The notes under the pieces: model-generated
What the model was told of the DNA's origin: nothing
Database searches by the model: none
The model's input: only the letters and a program-made list of their open reading frames with translations
Translations under genes and position numbers: made by a program
Part shown: piece by piece, positions 1 to 12,064 of the stretch
Layout of the letters: the number at the start of each line of letters is the position of its first letter
Numbering within the stretch: position 1 is the first letter of the stretch
Assembly: GCA_022494885.1 (NCBI GenBank)
Contig: JAGVSM010004969.1
Location: 310,001 to 374,000, forward strand
Origin: Micrasema longulum
Taxonomy: Eukaryota; Arthropoda; Insecta; Trichoptera; Brachycentridae
Reading direction: 5' to 3'
Length of the DNA: 64,000 bases

Positions 1-4
1 GCAT

Positions 5-1944
5 CTAAATTTCGCCTTCATCCAATTTACTTCGTACTGCATTTCCAAACACATCGGCTCCTTGTTTATTTTCTTCGAACCCAGGAATCTTGGCAGCGCA
101 ATTCTCTATCCATTTTTTAACATTTGGATAACTGTCCAAATTCCACCCAGCTCCCTAAAACGAAATAAATATTTTGATCATTACATATTTCATATAAATT
201 GTTGCCAATGAGATTACATGGGAAAAATAATGGAGTAATAATTAAGGAACTTGTTCGGACCATTTTTTTAAGTATTTACTTCCAGTTGCATACCATTATT
301 ATGCTTTACATAGGATTTAGAACAATAATAAGTATTGTTTAAATTAAATATCATGAAATCTCACCGATACCCATTAAAAGTGGGTTATTGGGAATAATAC
401 TGTTAAATGTTATTCTTTATAATCGTTTTCGTAAGAAATGTGCATTTTTTCTCACTATCTTATGCGCACTTCTGCGTAACTCCTAAGTTTAAAATAGTAA
501 TAATATGATAACTGTTTTCTATTGTATTTTAAACTCACCACAATGCTTGTTGCAGAAGCCACATTTGCTATATCAGCGATCGTGAAACTGTTTCCTCCGG
601 CGAGCCACTTTTTTCCTTCCAGAAATTTTTCCAAAAATCCAAATGCTTGATTTAGACTGTCTCTCTTTTCTTGTGATACTTTTTTCTCTCCCAAAAACAG
701 AGCGGGAAACTGAAAAATCAATAAATAACAATTAGACATTAATATGGTTTTAAAAAATAAAGATGGAAATTCAAGGCATTTTTAAGAATGAGAGGATATT
801 TTTGACATTTGAAAATTCACAATAAATAATGTATGCCAGTTCATATGACAACCTCCCATATTTACAAATTTATTTTGGTAAGCTGAGTAACAAGAATATA
901 ATTAAAATTCGACCAGAATTCATAAAAATAAAATGGCGTGTGAGTTTGACAATGTTCTTGTCTTCTATTGAGCGCGAAAATTAAAAAACCATAGATAAAA
1001 AATATTATTTCAGCAGGTTCTTCCCCTCGTGAATCTCAATCCTTCGAGTGCTTTCAATTATTAATTTTTCAAACAAAACACATATTATGTTATAATATGA
1101 TTATGAATCGTATATTATACCCAGTACTTTTCAAAACATCGTTATTTACAATAACAATTGCAGCTGCTTTATTGCTTATTTACCTGTTAAATATATATAT
1201 ATATATTTGTTTTAATCGAAAGATAAGAAGAAAATTACAAATGTTTTGTACACACATTTGAGTGCATTGCATTTCAAAGAAATGGAATCAAAATCAAAAG
1301 TACAAGTAAATCAGAAAAAAAAGAGATTCACCAACTCGGGAGATGGGTAGGCTAATTTTATTTCTTGTAGAAAATATTTACTTTTAAATAATATTTTAAA
1401 ATACACATTATCGCTATTTTTTAACCTAAAATTTAAAAAGATAGCTGATTAAGTTTTATTTCGTTAGACATTTGAATTATTTTTATAAATGTCCTTGAAC
1501 GCTACGCCACCAACCTAAAACGCGTATTTCGTTTGTTGTCAACACTTTAATTGATATTTGTAATTTTTTTAATCAATTATTATCCCTCTTAGGTATACTT
1601 ACAGCAATTGCTCGTATCCTTGTATATAGTGTTCCGGCGTCGAAATATAAAAACCGATCAACAGTTGCTCTCATTTGTGGATCTGTCGGATATAGAGTAT
1701 CATTTTTTCCATATTTTGTCGCCAAATAACCAGCTATAGCCCGACTTTCCCATAAGACGAATCCACCATCGTCTAAAGTAGGAACACAATGCTGTGGGTT
1801 AATATTAATAAACTCTTCTTTCATCTGTTCTTTTGCAAACAGATTTATAACTTTAACTTCAATATCAAGGTCCAATGCCCTTGCTGTAAGGAGTGCACTC
1901 CTAGACGGAGCACTGGGTGCAAAATGATATAATTTCAACGACAT
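5..1944 (-). CDS. Glutathione S-transferase, delta/epsilon class
   Basis: Three exons at 1603-1944, 539-709 and 5-154 join in phase 0 with GT-AG introns to give 220 aa, the normal length for a cytosolic insect GST. These enzymes conjugate reduced glutathione to electrophiles for detoxification. The N-terminal thioredoxin-like domain (about residues 1-80) begins MSLKLYHFAPSAPSRS, with the catalytic serine expected in the SAPSRS stretch, and has the glutathione-site blocks NPQHCVPTLDD and WESRAIAGYL. The helical domain contains LFLGEKK and the N-capping motif SFTIADIANVA. The C terminus has YPNVKKWIENC and ends at a TAG at 5-7. The start is the only ATG giving the canonical N terminus. Delta versus epsilon cannot be settled without a tree. 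Confidence 0.93.
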
Positions 1945-2352
1945 TTCACCGATGTTTCGTTACTTTTAGAATAAAAAATATGTCTATGCCACTTTAACTA
2001 AACTCTTCAGCGTATAATGACAACCCGATGCGAGACGCGACTGGTATAAGTTATAAGTTTGGTACAGTGTTATCAACCTGCTTGACTACTTTCACCTACG
2101 TGACTGACGCGTTGATTCAAAGATACTTAAATATTATATCAAAACAATAAATTGCTTTTTTTTCAATTACATAGAAAGGGTAACTGAAATTTTAACGTCC
2201 AAAAATTAAAAATAAAGAATTTTAAAAAACATTGACCACCGGGGATTCAAAATACTTTTACTTAAAAAAATCCAATAAAAGGATATTAACCCTTTTCTTA
2301 GCCTTATATTCTATAGAAAACATAATGTCGATTTAATGCAAATTTAATTTGC
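1945..2352. other. Upstream region of the GST; no gene seen
   Basis: AT-rich intergenic DNA directly upstream of the minus-strand GST start codon. It must hold the GST promoter and 5' UTR, but I see no coding exon or convincing motif. Confidence 0.5.
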
Positions 2353-2770
2353 ATGTCTAAGATACTTAATAGTTTATTTGATGTTCCGACTATTCTCCGA
2401 CAAATATTTTTTAATGTTCCTTCACGTAGACTCAGAAATAATGAAATTATGTTTCTCGATCATCATAAGACTAATTATGGTTTCCATGCGCCTTTACCCA
2501 GAATGATTATATTTGTAAATGAAAATCAAGATATAAAATATTTTTATTGTAAATTGAGTTTTTTTACAAATAGGCTGAAGAAATATTTCCAATAAATTTA
2601 CTCTATATTTGTAGAATTAACCTGGATTCCATAATGCCTGTCTAATGTATTAACTTGTCTTTGCTTCTCTTTGTTGTATACCTTATATTGTTTGTTACGC
2701 TATTATTATTGTTTTTCGTTAAATAATTTGCTTAAATTTGACATTTTCTGTAAATTTGTTAAATAAATAA
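2353..2770 (+). mobile_element. LINE 3' remnant (jockey-like reverse transcriptase tail)
   Basis: The plus strand encodes an 80-aa stretch with the block HHKTNYGFHAPLPRM, typical of the extreme C terminus of insect non-LTR reverse transcriptases (consensus RTNYG..SPL.RM). It is followed by an AT-rich 3' UTR-like tail. No upstream RT domain is present, so this is a 5'-truncated copy. Confidence 0.6.
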
Positions 2771-2820
2771 GTAATATGATCTCATTTTTTATCATGAACT
2801 AAAACACGTGTACAAAACAA

Positions 2821-3078
2821 GTCGGCCTCGTGGTGTTATGGTCAGAGCGTTTGCCTATCATGCAAGAGGTCTCCCGACATGGTTGATATGAAATATTTAT
2901 TTAAAATGGTGTTTTTACACTAGAATATTTCAATGTCCCTGGACTGGTACCTGAGGCCTAAGACTGGCCATCTTACCGTCATGTAAGAAAAATTATCAAG
3001 ATACGCTACAATTGGTGTACTAGTACAGTGCCCTATGCAACATTAAGTGTGGAAAGGGAATGATGATGATAAGTAAAA
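2821..3078 (+). mobile_element. tRNA-derived SINE, family A
   Basis: The head is tRNA-like, with an A-box-like TGGTCAGAGCG followed by a decayed B box. The body includes a 'ccctggactggtacctga' block and the copy ends near GGAAAGGGAATGATGATGAT. The same sequence recurs in reverse at 9120-9377 and in fragments elsewhere in the window, which defines it as a repeat family with pol III promoter ancestry. Confidence 0.8.
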
Positions 3079-4496
3079 CAGCATTAAGTTATCAACATTA
3101 TCACAATTTATAATAAACTTTGATGAAAACAAAAAAAAAATTGTTTGGGGTTTCGAAGACATTGAATGTGTTAAAAAAATCGTTCTGCTAAGGTAAGGGT
3201 TATTTTTATTATTTTAAAAAACCTGTTAGGGTTATCTAAGAAATGTTGTAGGGTCTAGTCTAGTCAAATAACGTTAATATAAAAGAGACCGTTTTTGTGT
3301 CGTTTCAGGGCGAAATAAATAATACCGACTTTTTTTAACTTGATGTAAAACTGTACTCTTTAGTAAAAGTTTAGGAAAAATGATATCAGTGGATATTAAT
3401 TTGCGTCGTGGTAAATGTATTTGTCGATTCTCAGCATCAATGAGTCGCTCTGAGTGCCAGATGGTCAACATAAAAAACCTTTGAATCGGTATAATAAGTA
3501 ACATACATAAAAATGTTATTTATAAAAAAAAATGCCTCACATAATAATCATTGATATTATTTTAATTTACAAAAACATTCGATTTGCCACTACAATTTCA
3601 TTTTATTTTTTAGAATCGGAATTCTAAAATCAGAACTATGAAATCAATTTGTGATGATGATTTTTGTACGTATTTTTGTACTTATGTTTGGTACTTCCTT
3701 TTATATTTGATCTTGAAAAGCTTTTATAAAGGCTTTATATTCCAGGTTTGATATATATATATAAATATACACGAGTACGTATAACCCGAGTATTGAAGAA
3801 TATACTTTTGTCTTTTATACTTATCAAGTTAAATAAAGTTCCGTTTGAAGTAGAAAAAAATCACATGCGTCATTTTATTACGATCGTGACGAAATTCTGA
3901 AAGTTTGTGAGCCTTTGGGTTACACAATGCATAGTGTGACCACTTAGGGCGTTTTTACACCACAATAAAAATTCACCCGGCACGATAAAATAACATAGGG
4001 TGGATTGACTTTTACCGTTTTACATTATGTTTTTAATTTTATTTATTTATTTAGAGTGTAGATAAAACGCATTAACTATGAGGCCGACTAATTTTCACTT
4101 GATTTTTTTTTGTATATTCTTTTTTTGAGAGTAGAAATTAAATAAATAAACCAAAAATTAATATAATTATAAGTATCCACCCACCCTAATTTGCCGTGAC
4201 GTCGAATTAGGACGATACATGTGAAATGTGTCTGTAGGCTTTTCATTAGTCTATGGTTGACATAAACAAAATGTTGTTGACAGCAAAAAGTCAAAATCAA
4301 AAATGCTTTGACAAACAGTCAAAATGACAGTTTTCGTAAAATGCATTTGTTATTGATTGCTAATCTTGCTAAAATGCGATTCGTTATTGATCTATAGACT
4401 ATGAAACTTGAGATCCGAGAGAGAAAAAAATGAGATCCACAAAAGGATAACTTAATTTATACGTACTGTTTGAGGCAATATATTGATAACATAAAT
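3079..4496. other. Intergenic region upstream of the ZAD gene; no gene seen
   Basis: AT-rich sequence with only short chance reading frames. It contains the likely 5' UTR and promoter of the plus-strand zinc-finger gene. No transposon or RNA gene is recognisable. Confidence 0.5.
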
Positions 4497-7400
4497 ATGA
4501 CTAAAATTTGTCGAATATGTTTAAATGTCGGTGAACTTATTTCTTTATTTGATACAGTAAATTCCATTCAGATTTCTGTTAAAATTATGGCATGTACATC
4601 TATAAAGGTAGGTTTACAGTATGTATATGTGTTTTTATCAGAATTACTTATGTACACACATCTTCAATTTACACTAAAACTTATGAGCCACACGAGGGAT
4701 CTCACGGAATTTAATAAAAATATTAACATAGAAAACTTGTATTAAAATTCTGTGCGATGTTATTAAGCTTCGTAAGAAAGAATTTAAGAAGATGAATACT
4801 TGTTTTGATTTCATTATTTGTTTCTTTTATAAATATATTTTTATAAATTATTAATTTCATAGGCTTTAGCTTTGGTATTGTAAAACGAACTATAATGAAT
4901 CTGCCAAATTGTATGTAATGTTTTTGTAAGTTTTCCCCATCCAGATTTTTTGTAAGTTTTCCTCATAATGATTTTTTTAAACATAATTTTTTATGATTTT
5001 TCAGATCGATACAGAAGATAATCTTCCTTTGCAAATATGTAGACTATGTTTAGATCGCCTTGATATTTCATACGATTTTAAAATTCAGTGTGAAGATTCT
5101 GATCTGAAATTGCGAAGCAAAATTTTCAATGATGGTTCAAAATACGCTCATAATAATTTACAACTTAAATCTGAAAATTTGGATGATATCTCCTACATCA
5201 AAACTGAGTTAGATGACAGCGGATTTAACAATGAAAGTCAGCTTGTGGTCTTGGAACAAAAAAAAGAAATTAATGAAGATATAAGTGTATTTAATAACAT
5301 CAAGAGGAAGAAAAAATCTCGGGAAAAAAATGCAAAGTCCAATTTGAAATCTAATTTCCTGAGTGGCAAATCAAATGATGTTTACCAGATTGATAAAGTA
5401 TTAAATAAAAGCAAAATTGAAAGAAGGAAAAAACCTCTGAGTAAAAAGTCTGTTGAGTATGAGAAGCTTAAATCTTCGTCATCTGAAAATGACGATCCAA
5501 GTTTGTTTGATAGCTCGGATTTTCAAAGGGAAGATTTTCGCGAAGACAAACTGGTTGTTGAGGAATCTAAGATCGCCAAGGTCCTCAAAAAAAGTAGTAA
5601 GGCGGTTAAAGAGCAGTGTTTCACTTGTGGTAAAGTAATGTCTTCCAGGTAATTGTTTGTCAAAAAAAAATGTTATGCAAATAACATGAAAATATTGTTT
5701 TACTTAATTGGGATATTTAAAAAGTTAAAACAATAACATCAAATATTATGAACCTAAAGTTAAACGACTATAATTTATATTTTAATCTCAAGGAAAAAAT
5801 AAAAGAATCTTCAAATTAAAATTTTTTGCACTCATGAAAAATGCGGTAGGGTGGGTTCACAAATAAAATGGAGTCACTAAGGTGTAAGCTGAAATGCTGG
5901 TGAAGGCAGAAAAGGGCGAATGACGCATTGCGCGCCCACACTTTTTTTTTCCCAACAAATGGGAACATTTTCATGCTCCCATGTTTAAATAAACAATTTA
6001 ATAAGTCATAATGAATTTTTCCATATAAGTTGCAAATTAAAATACTTAATTTCAATAGAATTTCATTAATAATTGTCAATAAATAACATAAGTCAATTTG
6101 AAATGTCTTGATTTTTATGATAGATTATTTGATGTTTCGCTGACTGAAACGTCTGAACAAATCCAAGACACACGGTATCACCCAAAAAAGAAACATATTG
6201 ATAACAGTGACCGTAAAAACCTTCGCACCTGTTTCACTGACTTAGTTTTTAAAATTTCTTTAGAGCTAAAAAGCCAAAATTCACCCTTAATCTTGCATAA
6301 CATTTCGACGGCAACACAGTGGATGCCTGGAATGGTTTAACTCAAGAGATAGTCACAGGAATACATTGAACCTATATTACAAGTAACTATACCTAATAAA
6401 ACAGGGTCTTTTAATTTAGTTTATTGTTATGGAAATAAAAAGTACGATATATGAATGGTATTTTTTCGAAATACGCATTCAATAAATACGATACGAGTTC
6501 ATATTTAGAATTATCTGAAAATTCATAGAATAAACGGGACATATAAGGTTACTTCCGCCAAACTATGCTTGAGTTGTACGCAATGTTTGTTAGAAGCGCA
6601 CATGGCAGGGATGATGTTAATGTGACACGAACGGCTAGTCATTTTATATATGCTTGTTTTTAAAACTTATAAATATAAATATTTTATACACTTTAAACAT
6701 TATTCTAATTTGTGAAAAGATCCTATTAAGATCAATCAGCTCATAGTTCCTGCCCATCTAATAACAATAAATAATAAAATAAATAAAACAACTTTATTTT
6801 TAACCACAATTTTTTTTTCCACCGACCGGTTTCAAAGCAAAACAAGCTTCTTTCTCAAGGTTTACTTAACTTTCAAAGCTAACAAGCTTCTTTCTCAAGG
6901 TTTACATAGCTTAGGTTAAGTAAAGTAAACCTTGAGAAAGAAGCGTGTTTACCTTTGAAACCGGTCGGTGGAAAAAACAAATAAATTAGTGGTTGAAAAC
7001 AAAGTTGTTACATTTATTTTATTATTATAATGAATAACCACAAATTTAGTGCTTCAAATATTTTTAAAAAATATTTAAGACAATAAGTATCTACGAGTAT
7101 TATTGGTTTATTATACATATTATGCAATTTTGTTATTATATTACCGTCAGTGTTCCTAATATTGTGTATTATTTATGCGTATGAATAATATTTGTAGAAA
7201 ATCAAAATGTTTTTAGATTCCGTCTCAAAATGCACATGAGAATCCATACAGGAGAGAAGCCCTTTAAATGCAGTCACTGCCAGAGGTCGTTTTCTCTATC
7301 CCAAAATCTAAAGGTCCATGAAAGGATCCATACGGGAGAGAAGCCGTTGCTCTGCGGAACTTGTGGGAAGACTTTCGCACAGTCATCGGGACTCGTGGCG

Positions 7401-10239
7401 CACCAGCGCTTACACACCGGAGAGACTCCATACAGCTGCACTCTCTGTCCACTGAGCTTCCGGACATTCGGCCACCTTCAGTACCATATAAGGTACTTTA
7501 TTTTTCATAAATACTGTACTCATGTATGGAAGTGAAACATGGAATTGGCAGAGGAAGGATGAAAGTAGAGCGAATGCGGTCAGAATGCTGGCTTTTGGAC
7601 AGATGTGTGGAAAATCAAGGGTTATGAATGATGAAATTAGGCGAGGGTGCAAATCTGAGACAAGTATAATTGATTGGAAAAAGAAAGGGTCTCTGAGGTG
7701 GTTTGGTTATTTAGAAAGAATGGTAAAACAGATATGCACGGCGAGAATGAATGGTAATGTAGATCAGATAAACCAAAATCCCAAGTCTGGTGATGTCAAA
7801 AGCAGACACAACCGAAGGGTATCCATGACTATATGTATGAATGTCGAAGAAGCTAGGAATGTATAATAAATAAATAAATAATCAATTTTGACAATTTTTA
7901 TAGCGCCGTTTTCATGAATAATCACTTCAAGGGCGCTGTGCTTAATTCTATCAGCTTACTCTTAATTACTATTCACTTACTCATTAATTTTATAAATTAC
8001 CCATACACATATGTATTATGTTTGTATTCTTTTTAAGCAGTAGCACTTTTCAAATCAGGAAACGATTTCACAAATAAATGAGTTTTTATTTTTTTTCTAA
8101 AAAGCGATTATGTTGCACAATTTCGTAGTTCTGAAGGTAAGGCATTCCACGCCAAAGGTCCGGCTATTGCAAAAGCTCTATCACCAAATTTGGAACTCTG
8201 GTTGCGTAATTGGGGTAGTATCACTATCACCAGCAGAACATGAGGCTGAGCGGAGAGTGAGGCGCCTATCTGCCAACTCATCCGGAATGCAGAGTTCCTT
8301 AAGGTATTGAGGAGCCGTGTTATGCATTGTTTTATACATTAACCAAAACAGCTTATACTCAACCCTTTCAGGAAAACGTAGCCAGTGCAGACTTTGAAGC
8401 AACTGTGTAATATGATCGTACTTTGATACACCAAAGATCAGCCTAGCAGCTGCATTCAGAATCGACTGCAATCGTTCCATTTTATATTTAGGGAGGCCAG
8501 CATATATTCCATTGCAGTATTCGACTCGTGATATCACAAATGCGTTCACTAAGAGATGGGCCGCCTCATTAGGTAGATGTTTTCGAATACACTTAATTTG
8601 CCTTAGCTGGTAAAAACATGCGCTGACTGTCTTGCTGATTTGTCTTTCAAGCGAAAGTTCAGCGTCAATATGAACGCCTAAAAGCTTGACATTAGGAATA
8701 ATAGAAGTTCCAGTGTTTAAAGAGGAATCTGTTAACATAGTTAATCAGGATAGACGTGTGGTGGTCCATCCTCTGCCTACCCCTACGGAGAATTGACATA
8801 ATATTAGTAGTAGATGCTGTATTTAATACATTCTCTATCTTCTTTCTATGTAGAAATATCTTTTTATTTTTTTTGTAAAAAGAAATATTTGCATTCTTAT
8901 GATTTACCCAAATATTTAATTTTGAAGGCCATTTTCTACGAGTTTTAAATAACTCACTATTAGAAAATGGAATAAAGTTGGGGCAGAGTGGGATTCGAAT
9001 CACAGACCTTTGGTCCGTGAGTCCGAGACACCAGCCACAGGACCACAACCCGATTACATTGATACTCATTTATTTCTGTTGCTTTTATATTCATGTCCTG
9101 ACTTGTTATAAATAAAATTATATCATCATTCCCTTTCCACACCTAATGGTGCATAGGGCACTGCATTGGTAAACCAATTGCAGCATATCTTGATCATTTT
9201 TTGTTACATGAAGGTAAGATGATCATTCTTATGCTTCAGGTAACAGTCCAGGGACTATGAAATATTTTAGCGTGAAAACACCCTTTTGAATAAATATTTC
9301 AAATCAACCATGTCGGGAATCGAACCCGAGATCTCTTGCATGGTAGGCAAACGCGCTGACCATTACACCACGAGGCGAATGAGATTCCACTTTAAAGCAC
9401 TGTAAAATAAGAAACTTCCTTTGTTCATGAGCTTGTCATTCCTGCTTAATTTTAATATGTCATTATGCATTTTTAATACGAGTCAGTGGGGATGGGGCAA
9501 TCTACATTTTATACTTGAATATAGTTTTTTTTCAATTTCTCCAGAAGGTTAAAGTATTTTTACTAAACTCATAAATAAAAAGATTAAGAGAACATGTAAT
9601 TAAAGCATACAAATCATTTAAACTAAATCCTTGGTGGAAATTTCAAATGATACCTACTTACTAATTATATTAAACCCAAATGAGAAGCATTGACATGTCA
9701 TATAAAATGACAGTCGAAGAAAAAACAATAAGGATTCAATTTTAAAATTCCTTCAGCTTATTCCTTAATTGTATACTATCCACCTCATGGTATATTGTTT
9801 AGCATTTTACTATGCGTGAGATTTGAAATTTTGTGTTGAAATATTTTCTAGGCAGCACACCGGAGAAAAGAACTTTGAGTGCTGTTTTTGCCAGAGAGCG
9901 TTCATCACACGTAGTGACCTAACGCAGCACACCAAGACCCACACAGGGGAGCGACCGTACGTGTGTTCCATATGCGGGCTGCGAATGTCCCGCTCCAGTC
10001 ACCTGACCCGCCACATGATGACGCACTCGGGGGAAAAGCCCCACCAGTGTTCTGTCTGTGGGTCAGCCTACGCTCAGAGAGGAGACCTTATCCGACATAG
10101 CAAGAAACACAGTGTTTCTCCGAGTAAAGAGGAAACTCATGCCGCATTTAAAACCAATGATAATTTGAACAAAAATCTTGATGTTGTTAATAGCGTTGCT
10201 ATCAGTATTCTCCCACAATCCCATGCTCCTGAAACATAA
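4497..10239 (+). CDS. ZAD-containing C2H2 zinc-finger transcription factor
   Basis: Four exons (4497-4607, 5005-5648, 7217-7492, 9852-10239) join in frame to 472 aa. An N-terminal ZAD is visible from its two Cys pairs, CRICL at residues 4-8 and CRLCL encoded early in exon 2; ZAD domains mediate dimerisation in arthropod zinc-finger proteins. A charged lysine/serine-rich linker leads to seven C2H2 fingers from about residue 242 onward, linked by TGEKP-type linkers, which points to sequence-specific DNA binding in the nucleus. Both introns within the finger array are phase 2 and interrupt fingers. The ATG at 4497 is chosen because it starts three codons before the ZAD. The last intron (2.4 kb) is packed with LINE and SINE copies. 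I cannot name an orthologue because the ZAD family expands lineage-specifically. Confidence 0.92.
6130..6245 (+). mobile_element. Penelope-like terminal repeat fragment
   Basis: Contains GAAACGTC, then 'acaaatccaa', 'cggtatcacccaaaaaagaa' and 'aaccttcgcacct' in the same order as the right arm of the inverted repeat at 31845-32060. It is one arm only, in an intron of the ZAD gene. Confidence 0.6.
6795..7015. repeat. Long inverted repeat ending in GAAACCGGTCGG (Penelope/retrozyme-like)
   Basis: Arms near 6795-6890 and 6915-7015 are near-complementary, centred on an internal partial duplication of the AAGCTTCTTTCTCAAGG segment. Read outward, each arm has a CTTGAGAAAG segment, an AAGC/GCTT-type hairpin, then TGAAACCGGTCGG. 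This resembles the layout of hammerhead-bearing Penelope-like terminal repeats, but the CUGANGA core is imperfect. Confidence 0.55.
7510..7870 (+). mobile_element. LINE fragment with YGSETW motif
   Basis: The plus strand encodes MYGSETWNW..., then [12 protein letters not shown] and [11 protein letters not shown], the tail seen in non-LTR reverse transcriptases with the YGSE-W and RWFGH motifs. Related minus-strand copies lie at 34470-34900 and 56890-57125. It begins 18 bases after ZAD exon 3 ends, so it is intronic. Confidence 0.65.
7871..8745 (-). mobile_element. CR1/L2-like LINE 3' end
   Basis: The minus strand encodes the RT C-terminal region with [29 protein letters not shown] and [15 protein letters not shown], the HWLPV..RIEYK-type block of CR1/L2-class elements. 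After a short frame break it continues as an [22 protein letters not shown] tail. The 3' UTR, on the minus strand, contains AGCGCCCTTGAAGTG and ends in an (ATTT)n-like tail, as is usual for target-primed integration. Frame damage shows that it is inactive. Confidence 0.8.
8870..9055 (-). mobile_element. tRNA-derived SINE, family B
   Basis: The minus-strand head reads GTTGTGGTCCTGTGGCTGG, with an intact B box (ATTCGAATCCCACTC). The body contains AACTTTATTCCATTTTCTAA and 'aatatttgggtaaatcat'. Other copies are at 17185-17380 and, in part, 16215-16345 and 54115-54190. Confidence 0.75.
9120..9377 (-). mobile_element. tRNA-derived SINE, family A, full copy
   Basis: The best copy of family A. On the minus strand the head is CGCCTCGTGGTGTAATGGTC with an intact B box (GGTTCGATTCCC), then the shared body, ending in GGGAATGATGAT. 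It lies in the last intron of the ZAD gene. Confidence 0.85.
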
Positions 10240-10301
10240 ATGATAATAGCTATTTTAACATATTATAGAGAACTATAAAGCGTATACACTTCTGTGTGAG
10301 A

Positions 10302-10307
10302 AATAAA
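10302..10307 (+). promoter_or_regulatory. Candidate poly(A) signal of the ZAD gene
   Basis: An AATAAA hexamer 63 bases after the stop codon, the first one in the predicted 3' UTR. Confidence 0.5.
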
Positions 10308-10349
10308 ACTGGAACACTCAATGGCCATATTCTAAAAATCCTGACAAAT

Positions 10350-10445
10350 ATAATCGAATGGAGATTAGTCTGCCTAGTGATCTATGGCCAGCCCATTTAC
10401 CTACCATTCAGGTCTCGGTTCAAGATTCCCAGAAAGGTCCTCATT
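10350..10445 (+). repeat. Possible third tRNA-like SINE head
   Basis: Contains a B-box-like GGTTCAAGATTCC preceded by a tRNA-like stretch. I saw no second copy in this window, so the call is weak. Confidence 0.3.
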
Positions 10446-10620
10446 AATTATCCATTTAATAGTTGGCTGGTGCAGTTTTCTCTCAATTCATCTATCCGTA
10501 ATTTTTGTGAAGTTAAGAGCTGAAATAATTATTCAAGATGGTGACAAAACTACTAGGGTAGCGAGAATTGCTCAGTCTAGCGATAGCGTGTAAACATGCC
10601 ATCAAAAAGGAAAATCTGAA

Positions 10621-11401
10621 CAATTTTTTGCATCAAATGAAAGAGAAATGTTAGTAATATTTTTAGATTAAATCAAATTATAATACCCATATACTATGCA
10701 CAAAACAATTGATTGAAGTGGCGATAAAAATATTTATATTCATCTTGAACATTGGAATAACAAATGCATAATGTGAGAATTTGGTTACATTCAAAACATG
10801 TTTTCCTTAGTCTAAATTGTATTTTTGAAATGTTTTATAAAAATGATAATACAAATATTATGTTGCAATATCCCCAGTTTTCCTTTAAATAATTATTCAT
10901 AATTACGATTTTCCATCATTATAAAGTGTGTGGATAAGTACTAAATAAATATTTTTAATGTTTGCTTTATGTGATTGTGATATTTAAGTGTAAGCAAAAT
11001 TAAATTGATAAATAATACATGTTTTTGATATTTAAATTACATATTTGTGCATTTTCATTAAACTTTTCATATTGTGCATAATTAAAATACCTATGTAAAA
11101 AATGTAATGGACAGAGAGGCAGGGGTAAGCCTGATAAGAGTTGTGTATTTAGCAGATACAGGCAAAAGTTAATGTATCGTAAAAGAAATTTAGGAACTGC
11201 ACAAATGTAAGAAGACTGGCAACTGCTTCACTGATGTGAGAAAAACTCTAGTGATTAATAATTCCTTCTGTAAGTCTTTCTAATTTTCACTACACTCTAA
11301 ATTTTTTTTTATTTACACATTTTGTTTCATTATATTCGTCTCTTTTCTTTGAAAGTTTACCAAAAGTAGAGTTTATTTTTTTATAGATCACGACTAATTT
11401 G
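10621..11401. other. AT-rich intergenic DNA; no gene seen
   Basis: Between the ZAD gene and the rRNA fragment. No reading frame, repeat family or RNA gene was recognised. Confidence 0.5.
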
Positions 11402-11416
11402 TAACTTTATTTAGAC

Positions 11417-11462
<46 letters not shown>

Positions 11463-11467
11463 GTCAT
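11402..11467 (+). rRNA. Fragment: 3' end of 18S rRNA, apparently running into ITS1
   Basis: The stretch GAAGTAAAAGTCGTAACAAG followed by GTTTCCGTAGGTGAACCTGC and GGAAGG is the nearly invariant 3' terminus of eukaryotic 18S rRNA. It continues as GGTCATTT where intact rDNA has GGATCATTA, and the following bases would be ITS1. Upstream similarity decays within about 15 bases, so only the last 60 or so bases of 18S are present. This is an rDNA-derived fragment in single-copy DNA, not a functional gene. Confidence 0.85.
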
Positions 11468-12064
11468 TTCCTGTCTCAATAATACTTGTGTAAAAATGGT
11501 GAGATTAATATTTTCTAACATATTTCTTTTCTTTTTCTTCTTTGCCAATCTTCCGAAGGGGGGAACGCCGATTTTACCCTCTGAAATCGTATAAATGATG
11601 TACGACAATCCTTTTAATAAAATATCTTATTAGGCCATCAGATTTAACAACGTTCAAGTTTTGTGCCATTGAATAAACAGCTCGTTACGACAGTAGGAAG
11701 TGTAAATGTATCTGCACTCTGCTTACTACCACGATGAGGCACAAATGCGTGATTTTTTTAAAACTACAGATGCACGTGTAAAGCTATTTTATTACGAACT
11801 CATAATATGTAAATAAATTAAATCTGAAATTAGAAACTGGCTAGAACACACCAGTTGGGAGGTGAAAAAGCCAAAAAAAACTAAGAAGATGAAGAATATG
11901 TATGTCTATGATAACAATCAAATCTGTGGTTTAGTTCGGTGAAAATTTTCCGTTTTCTGTGGATCGTGTGTAAATCAAAACCTAACTTTTTAGCCGCCGT
12001 AACCTCCAAATCCATACATTTAATCTATTTTATTTCTAAAAAATAAACTAAGCTTCTTTACAAA
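11468..12064. other. Possible ITS1-derived DNA and PTCD2 upstream region
   Basis: The first part may be ITS1 carried with the 18S fragment, but spacers are not conserved enough to judge. The part next to 12065 should hold the PTCD2 promoter and 5' UTR. Confidence 0.35.

Noticed and set aside
9301..9377. Possible tRNA gene on the minus strand (A and B boxes present)
   Set aside because: The tRNA-like head is followed by the SINE body repeated elsewhere, and the acceptor and anticodon stems are not convincing.
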